NCBI GenBank assembly: GCA_002421985.1
Contig: DISF01000079.1
Location: 1 to 11,343 of the forward strand
Length of the DNA: 11,343 bases
Direction: 5' to 3'
DNA from: Roseovarius sp. UBA6217
Lineage (GTDB): Bacteria > Pseudomonadota > Alphaproteobacteria > Rhodobacterales > Rhodobacteraceae
Of this stretch, positions 7,272-11,343 are shown piece after piece. Numbering within the stretch: the first letter of the stretch is position 1; each line of letters begins with the position of its first letter. Under the pieces are notes generated by a model, which saw only the letters and a program-made list of their open reading frames with translations, made no database searches and was not told the DNA's origin. A program made the position numbers and the translations under genes.

Positions 7272-8327
7272 TCAGTTCGGTCGCAGCCTCTCGGCCTCGT
7301 CGATCAGCGCCTGACCTGCGGGATTGTCGGCAACGAAAGCTTGTAGCACCGGCTGGGTCGCGTCGCGCATCCGCTGGATCTCGGCCGGGTCCAGCGGCGG
7401 TTCGACCTTTACGCCCATCTCTGTCTCGATCAGCTTGAGCGTTTCCACGGCGCGCCGCTCGGTCGCGTCGAAACCGTAATCCTCGAGTTCGTTCCCGACC
7501 TCGACCAGCACCTGCTGGATGTCTTCGGGAAGACGGTCGAAGAACTGCTTGGACATCAGAAGCGGCAGCCCGGCGTACCACAGGTTGACACCGCTCAGGT
7601 GCTTGATCGGAATGCGGTTGTCATAGGTAAAGAGAATACCGGTGATGGTGCCGTCGACGGTGCCCTGTACAATAGCCGAACTGAACTCGGCATAGGCCAT
7701 CGAGATCGGCGAGGCACCCAGGAGTGCGAGGCTCTGACCGAGATACTTGCCTCCGGGAATGCGGAACTTCAGCCCCGCCATATCCTCCATCTTCAGGACT
7801 GGCCGCCGGGTGTTGATCAGCGCCCCCACCATGTCGGTGGGCGCGATCGCCAGGACCTTGATGCCCCTGGCCTCCATGCTCGCGCGCAATGCACCGCCGC
7901 CGGCTTCGCTTTTCACGAAGTCGCGCAGATGTTTCTGATCGGCGGGCGTGATGTCGAACAGGAAGGGTAGTTCGAAGAAGCCCCAAAGGGGATCGAGCGT
8001 GGCCGCAATGGTGTTCAGCGAATAGGCCGCGTCGATCTGGCCCGAGAGCATGCCGTTGATCTCTTGCGTGATCGGCATCAGCTGAGAGGCGGGAAAGATG
8101 TCCACGATCAGCCGCCCGCCGGTGCGTTTTTCAACCTCTTCCTTGAAATACTCCATGTTATCATGGTGCTGTGCAACTGTCGCATAGGCGTGCGACAACC
8201 GCATCACTATCGGTTTCTCCGCTGTCGGCTGCGCCATGGCCGCCGCCGACATAAGCGCAAGCCCGCCCAGCGCCGCCACAATCGCCCGGGCTGGCGTGCC
8301 CAGTGCGCGCCGTATCGTTAAGGTCAT
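7272..8327 (-). CDS. dctP: TRAP transporter substrate-binding protein (DctP family)
   Basis: A 351-residue periplasmic binding protein. The N-terminus is a Sec signal peptide: arginines at 6, 7 and 14, a hydrophobic core at about 16-28 and a likely AMA cleavage site after residue 32. Mature features fit the DctP family: VMRLSHAY (41-48), FPASQL (78-83), a Gly-Leu-Lys-Phe-Arg segment (185-189) whose Arg189 normally clamps the ligand carboxylate, PISMAYAEFSSAIVQGTVDG (207-226), and a long C-terminal helix. The ligand is therefore probably an organic acid, but its identity is unknown. ATG 8327 is preceded by a strong SD, AGGGAGG. The gene follows the aldehyde dehydrogenase by 101 nt and is separated from dctQ by a gap containing a hairpin. 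Confidence 0.95.
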   Translation of the reverse strand: MTLTIRRALGTPARAIVAALGGLALMSAAAMAQPTAEKPIVMRLSHAYATVAQHHDNMEYFKEEVEKRTGGRLIVDIFPASQLMPITQEINGMLSGQIDAAYSLNTIAATLDPLWGFFELPFLFDITPADQKHLRDFVKSEAGGGALRASMEARGIKVLAIAPTDMVGALINTRRPVLKMEDMAGLKFRIPGGKYLGQSLALLGASPISMAYAEFSSAIVQGTVDGTITGILFTYDNRIPIKHLSGVNLWYAGLPLLMSKQFFDRLPEDIQQVLVEVGNELEDYGFDATERRAVETLKLIETEMGVKVEPPLDPAEIQRMRDATQPVLQAFVADNPAGQALIDEAERLRPN

Positions 8328-8428
8328 GTCTTTCCTCCCTTTGAGTGGTTTGTCCTCGAACGTCTTCCTTCCTGTTCTTTCCTGGCCCGGCTTCGCCTTC
8401 CTCCCGGCGACGTCCGAACCGCGGGAGA

Positions 8429-9913
8429 TCAGGCGTATGGATAGGGATAGGCACCGCTCAGGCTGATCATCGTTGCCCGCGGCTCGGTGTATTCCTGGAT
8501 CGCCTCGGGGCCGTTCTCGCGACCGATGCCGCTGATCTTGAAGCCGCCATAGGGTACGCCGGGATTGAGGATACGGTAGGTGTTGACCCAGACGGTGCCG
8601 GCCATGATCTGACTGGACACCCGGTGCGCGCGACCCAGATCGCGGGTCCAGATGCCCGCAGTCAGACCATATTTCACACCGTTGGCCACCTCCAGCGCCT
8701 CTTCCTCGGTGTCGAACGGAATCATCGCCACGACCGGCCCGAAGATTTCTTCTTGTGCGATGCGCATCTGCGGATCCACATCGGCAAAGACCGTGGGCTG
8801 AACGAAATAGCCCTTGTCGCGCCCCTCGCCGGTCAGCCGCCCTCCGCCGGCCACCAAGCGCGCGCCCTCCGACTTGCCCACCTCAAGGTAGCTCAGGGTC
8901 TTGCGCAACTGATCCTCATGGGTCTGCGGGCCGATATGGGTCTCAGGGTCGAGAGGATTGCCCACCCGCAGGCGCCCGGCCCGCGCTCCGACCTCCTCGA
9001 CCACGCGGTCGTAAAGCCCGCGCTGCACGAGGATGCGCGATCCCAGCGTGCAGCTTTGCCCGCAGGCCATGAAGCCGGCATGTGCCACCGCGTTGATCGC
9101 CTGCTCGATGTCGGCATCGTCGAACACGATATGCGGTGATTTCCCGCCACATTCGAACGACACGCGCTTGAGGTTCACCGCCCCGGCGCGCATGATTTCC
9201 TGCGCGGTGCGGTGCTCGCCGGTGAATGACAGCTTGTCCACTCCGGGATGCGCCGCCAGATGTGCGCCTGCGATCTGACCGTATCCCGGCACCACGTTGA
9301 CCACCCCCTTGGGGAAGCCGGCCTTTTCGACCAGCTTGGCAAGCTCATAGGTGGTGACCGTGGTGTGTTCGGCGACCTTGATCACCATGGTGCAGCCCGC
9401 CGCCAGGGCGGGTGCCAGTTTCATCGTCGTCACCAGCGTCGGCGCATTCCACGGCACGATCGCCCCGACCACGCCGATCGGAACCCGCTGGGTATAGGCC
9501 ATCAGGTCGGGATTGATATTGATCATCCGCCCGTCAAGCTTGTCGGCCAGACCCGAGAAGTAATAATACCACTGGGCTTCGGCGGCGATATTCGCGCGGG
9601 TCTCGCGCAGCGGGCGGCCATTGTCGCGGCTTTCCAGCTCGGCCATCCGGGGCGCGTGTTCCTCGATCAGCGCACCAAGCCGACGCATCAGCGCCGCGCG
9701 CTCGGCAACTGGCATCCTGCCCCAAGGCCCGCGCATCGCGTCCTGCGCCGCCTCGACGGCCCGATCAATGTCTCGGGTACCGCCAAATGCGGTCAAGGCC
9801 CAATGTTCCCCGGTTGCGGGATTGATCGACGGCACCAGTTCGCCATCCAGAGGATCGACCCACTCACCCCCGATAAAGAGCTTCGGCTGCGTATATTCGA
9901 ACTGTTTAGTCAT
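8429..9913 (-). CDS. Aldehyde dehydrogenase, NAD(P)+-dependent, ALDH superfamily
   Basis: A 494-residue non-acylating aldehyde dehydrogenase, converting an aldehyde to the acid. The catalytic Cys288 (ACGQSC) and general base Glu254 (SFECGGKSP) have the canonical 34-residue spacing. Asn156 lies in PWNAP (154-158), Lys179 in VIKVAE, and EEIFGPVV at 388-395. The cofactor loop is odd: the usual FTGS reads FTGEHRTAQ (230-238), and Pro after Lys179 is replaced by Val. ATG 9913 is chosen over ATG 9934 because GGGGGA lies just before it, while 9934 has no SD. It is the first gene of the transport/catabolic operon, about 226 nt downstream of the IclR gene on the same strand. The aldehyde substrate is not deducible. 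Confidence 0.95.
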   Translation of the reverse strand: MTKQFEYTQPKLFIGGEWVDPLDGELVPSINPATGEHWALTAFGGTRDIDRAVEAAQDAMRGPWGRMPVAERAALMRRLGALIEEHAPRMAELESRDNGRPLRETRANIAAEAQWYYYFSGLADKLDGRMININPDLMAYTQRVPIGVVGAIVPWNAPTLVTTMKLAPALAAGCTMVIKVAEHTTVTTYELAKLVEKAGFPKGVVNVVPGYGQIAGAHLAAHPGVDKLSFTGEHRTAQEIMRAGAVNLKRVSFECGGKSPHIVFDDADIEQAINAVAHAGFMACGQSCTLGSRILVQRGLYDRVVEEVGARAGRLRVGNPLDPETHIGPQTHEDQLRKTLSYLEVGKSEGARLVAGGGRLTGEGRDKGYFVQPTVFADVDPQMRIAQEEIFGPVVAMIPFDTEEEALEVANGVKYGLTAGIWTRDLGRAHRVSSQIMAGTVWVNTYRILNPGVPYGGFKISGIGRENGPEAIQEYTEPRATMISLSGAYPYPYA

Positions 9914-10139
9914 TTTTCCCCCAACAGGCTTCATTTCATGGTATTGTGCGATGTCCGGCGGACGGTATCGCGCCGGAATTCAACGGATGATCGTTCGGTT
10001 CTTTCGGGCTTCACGGATGTCGTTCCGCGGATTCGGATAGGGTCAGGACCGGCGGAGGCGGTACCGCGCGCCGTTCCGAGAGCCCGCCAGGCAATCGACA
10101 AGGCAGTCCCCTTCCCCGGAAAAGTGCCGATTGCCGACC
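9914..10139 (-). promoter_or_regulatory. Intergenic region between the regulator and the ALDH operon; probable operon promoter
   Basis: This 226-nt gap has no convincing gene. A promoter for the eight-gene operon would be expected here, but I see no good -35/-10 pair. Two short structures stand out: the 10-bp palindrome GCGGTACCGC at 10058-10067, and GCTTCATTTCATGGTAT at 9928-9944, which agrees at 11 of 17 positions with the core of the dyad upstream of the regulator gene. No intrinsic terminator follows the regulator, so read-through is possible. Confidence 0.35.
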
Positions 10140-11033
10140 TCACCGCGAGCCTCCGATCCCGAAGATTGCCGCCGGTCCGGTGCTTTCCTCCGACGGAGGC
10201 ACGTCATAGCGCCAGTCTCCGAAGTCGAGCGCGTGTTCCTCGAAAAGCGAACCCAGTTTGTCGGCGATCCCGCGAAGCTTGGGCACCAGTTCAATCAAGG
10301 CCTGGTCTCGGTCCAGAGCCTTCTTGAAATAGATCAGGTTGATTGCGGCATAGACCTTTTTGCTGCCCAGAACCGGCACCGCCAATCCGGAAACCCGGTT
10401 GCCGTATTCGATCCGGGAATATTCCGGGTCCATCTCGGCAAATCCGGTGCGCCGTATCTCTGCCAGCTTCGCATCTAGCTTGTCCCGGTCATTTGCCGGT
10501 GCGCCCCAGAGCCCCTCCCGGCCGCGCATTCTTTCGATCAGCCGATCCACCATTTCGGTCCGGCAAAAGGCGCAGTAGCTCAGCCCGAGGCTAGTGGTCA
10601 GCACGGGACCGCGGTAGCCGGGCGCGCGATTGAACGATAACGGTCCCAGTTCGCGCGACGAGCCGATGACCAGCACCGCATCGACGTCGAAAATGGCCAG
10701 ATCGGAGGGCCAACCGATCGAGTTGCGGAACCGTGACATGAGAGGTGCCGCCAACCGCGCGACTTCCCTCGGGCTGTCGAAGGACGAGGCCAGCGAAATC
10801 GTCTTGCCGGTGACGTGATAGACCGGCCCTTCGTCGCTGCGAACGACGTAACCGGCTGCGATCAGCGTTTCCAGCATCCGGACGATTGTCGGCTTGCTCA
10901 TCGATGTCTTCTCGTGAATCGCGCCAACAGTGGCACCACCTTTCAAGACATTTACCGCCAGCAGCACATCGAGAACGCGAGTTGCGGCCGAGACGGGCTT
11001 GTAGGAACTCTTTTCGGCTGCCGTATCTGTCAC
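10140..11033 (-). CDS. IclR-family transcriptional regulator, MhpR-like
   Basis: A 297-residue IclR-type regulator. An N-terminal winged helix-turn-helix (about 14-75) contains KGGATVGAIHEKTSMSKPTI (31-50) and the recognition region VRMLETLIAAGYV (51-63). An effector-binding GAF-like domain (about 80-265) follows, with GWPSDLAIFDVDAVLV (107-122), LTTSLGLSYCAFC (145-157) and AINLIYFKKAL (230-240). The layout resembles MhpR, the 3-hydroxyphenylpropionate regulator, which has WP.D...LDVDAMVV and LTWLAFC at the same places. That suggests an aromatic or organic acid effector, but this is only a family-level hint. The start is GTG 11033: an in-frame stop lies at 11055-11057 and no ATG intervenes. 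A G-rich SD precedes it. It lies upstream of the operon in the same direction and is its likely regulator. Confidence 0.93.
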   Translation of the reverse strand: MTDTAAEKSSYKPVSAATRVLDVLLAVNVLKGGATVGAIHEKTSMSKPTIVRMLETLIAAGYVVRSDEGPVYHVTGKTISLASSFDSPREVARLAAPLMSRFRNSIGWPSDLAIFDVDAVLVIGSSRELGPLSFNRAPGYRGPVLTTSLGLSYCAFCRTEMVDRLIERMRGREGLWGAPANDRDKLDAKLAEIRRTGFAEMDPEYSRIEYGNRVSGLAVPVLGSKKVYAAINLIYFKKALDRDQALIELVPKLRGIADKLGSLFEEHALDFGDWRYDVPPSEESTGPAAIFGIGGSR

Positions 11034-11042
11034 GTCCGCCCC

Positions 11043-11053
11043 CCCCTGAGGGG
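11043..11053 (-). promoter_or_regulatory. Small palindrome before the IclR gene's ribosome binding site
   Basis: CCCCTGAGGGG is a perfect 11-base dyad centred on 11048. Its mRNA-strand G arm runs into the G-rich SD of the GTG-started regulator gene, so pairing could partly hide the ribosome site. With no loop to speak of it may instead be a protein site or chance. Confidence 0.3.
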
Positions 11054-11121
11054 TTCATCCGAAGATTGCGCGAACGCATCTTCTGGCAGTTGTGGACCGC
11101 AGCGCTTCATCTCCCCCCGTC

Positions 11122-11140
11122 CGTTTCATTCAATGAAACG
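11122..11140. promoter_or_regulatory. Perfect 19-bp dyad, probable IclR-family operator
   Basis: CGTTTCATTCAATGAAACG is perfectly symmetrical: two 9-bp arms around one base. IclR-family dimers bind such AT-rich dyads; KdgR sites, for example, carry TTTCA/TGAAA arms. It lies 82 bp upstream of the regulator's start codon and just downstream of a candidate promoter, a normal place for auto-repression. Binding by this regulator is inferred from position and symmetry. Confidence 0.7.
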
Positions 11141-11152
11141 CCATTTCTAAAT

Positions 11153-11182
11153 ACGATAGGGCGATTCGATGAGTGGGAGCAA
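11153..11182 (-). promoter_or_regulatory. Candidate sigma-70 promoter for the IclR gene
   Basis: On the - strand TTGCTC (11182-11177) and TATCGT (11158-11153) are separated by 18 bp. Both are only partial matches (3/6 and 4/6). Transcription would begin near 11146 and run through the dyad at 11122-11140, giving a leader of about 110 nt. This is the best pair seen, but weak. Confidence 0.35.
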
Positions 11183-11319
11183 GGGCATTGTTCCGGAATT
11201 CTTTTCGTGAAGGACTCACATCGCGACACCATGCGGTTGGCCTTCGGATCACTGGAGGGCCAGGTCTGCTGGGTAGCTGTCACATCCCGGCATCACAGGA
11301 AGAGGTGGTCCTGCTTTTT

Positions 11320-11343
11320 TGTTCCATCCCGGATGATCACATT
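11320..11343. mobile_element. Terminal inverted repeat of an IS extending right of the window
   Basis: TGTTCCATCCCGGATGATC (11320-11338) is the exact inverted copy of 1-19 and is followed by ACATT up to the edge. The TG tip marks the likely outer end of the element, which would continue to the right. On the inner side a run of T precedes it and homology with the left copy stops. Confidence 0.6.

Larger units (their letters stand above)
11034..11319. other. Regulator upstream region without a recognisable gene
   Basis: Apart from the palindrome, dyad and candidate promoter listed separately, this stretch holds no credible coding sequence. The only ATG-led frame on the + strand in the far part (from 11169) closes after 13 codons. 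The stretch separates the regulator from the IS end at 11320, so no divergent partner gene is visible. Confidence 0.6.

Noticed and set aside
10023..10030. TCCGCGGA 8-bp palindrome in the regulator-ALDH gap
   Set aside because: Short GC-only palindromes are common in DNA of this composition, and nothing ties this one to a promoter.

Overview
The window looks like a GC-rich alphaproteobacterium, most likely Rhodobacterales (Paracoccus/Roseobacter type). This is inferred from codon use, the insertion-sequence (IS) remnants and the mix of TRAP transporter, IclR regulator and acyl-CoA enzymes. It is not proven by a marker gene.

Layout. Positions 1-870 are an IS graveyard: an outward-facing IS end (1-19), the last codons of an IS110-family transposase (+ strand, to 140) and a heavily deleted IS3-family transposase (- strand, about 141-801, element edge near 868). 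From 978 to 9913 eight genes run head-to-tail on the - strand. In transcription order they are aldehyde dehydrogenase (ALDH), TRAP solute-binding protein (DctP type), TRAP small permease (DctQ), TRAP large permease (DctM), a short-chain dehydrogenase (SDR), acyl-CoA dehydrogenase A, acyl-CoA dehydrogenase B and a nitronate-monooxygenase-family flavoprotein. Gaps are 4-131 nt and most genes have clear Shine-Dalgarno (SD) sequences, so this reads as one operon. Upstream on the same strand (10140-11033) is an IclR-family regulator resembling MhpR. A perfect 19-bp dyad (11122-11140) lies in its promoter region. The last bases (11320-11343) are a second IS end whose visible 19 bp are the exact inverted copy of 1-19.

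How it may work together. DctPQM would import an organic acid. ALDH and SDR would oxidise aldehyde and alcohol groups. The two acyl-CoA dehydrogenases and the flavoprotein would act on CoA thioesters, or the flavoprotein on a nitronate. No CoA ligase, CoA-transferase, enoyl-CoA hydratase or thiolase is present, so the pathway is incomplete here and the substrate cannot be assigned from sequence.

The most interesting points are the apparently IS-bounded catabolic cassette of unknown substrate, the paired acyl-CoA dehydrogenases with the same active-site rearrangement, the divergent flavoprotein, the operator-like dyad before the regulator, and the strong hairpin between dctP and dctQ. No CRISPR array, tRNA or rRNA was seen.
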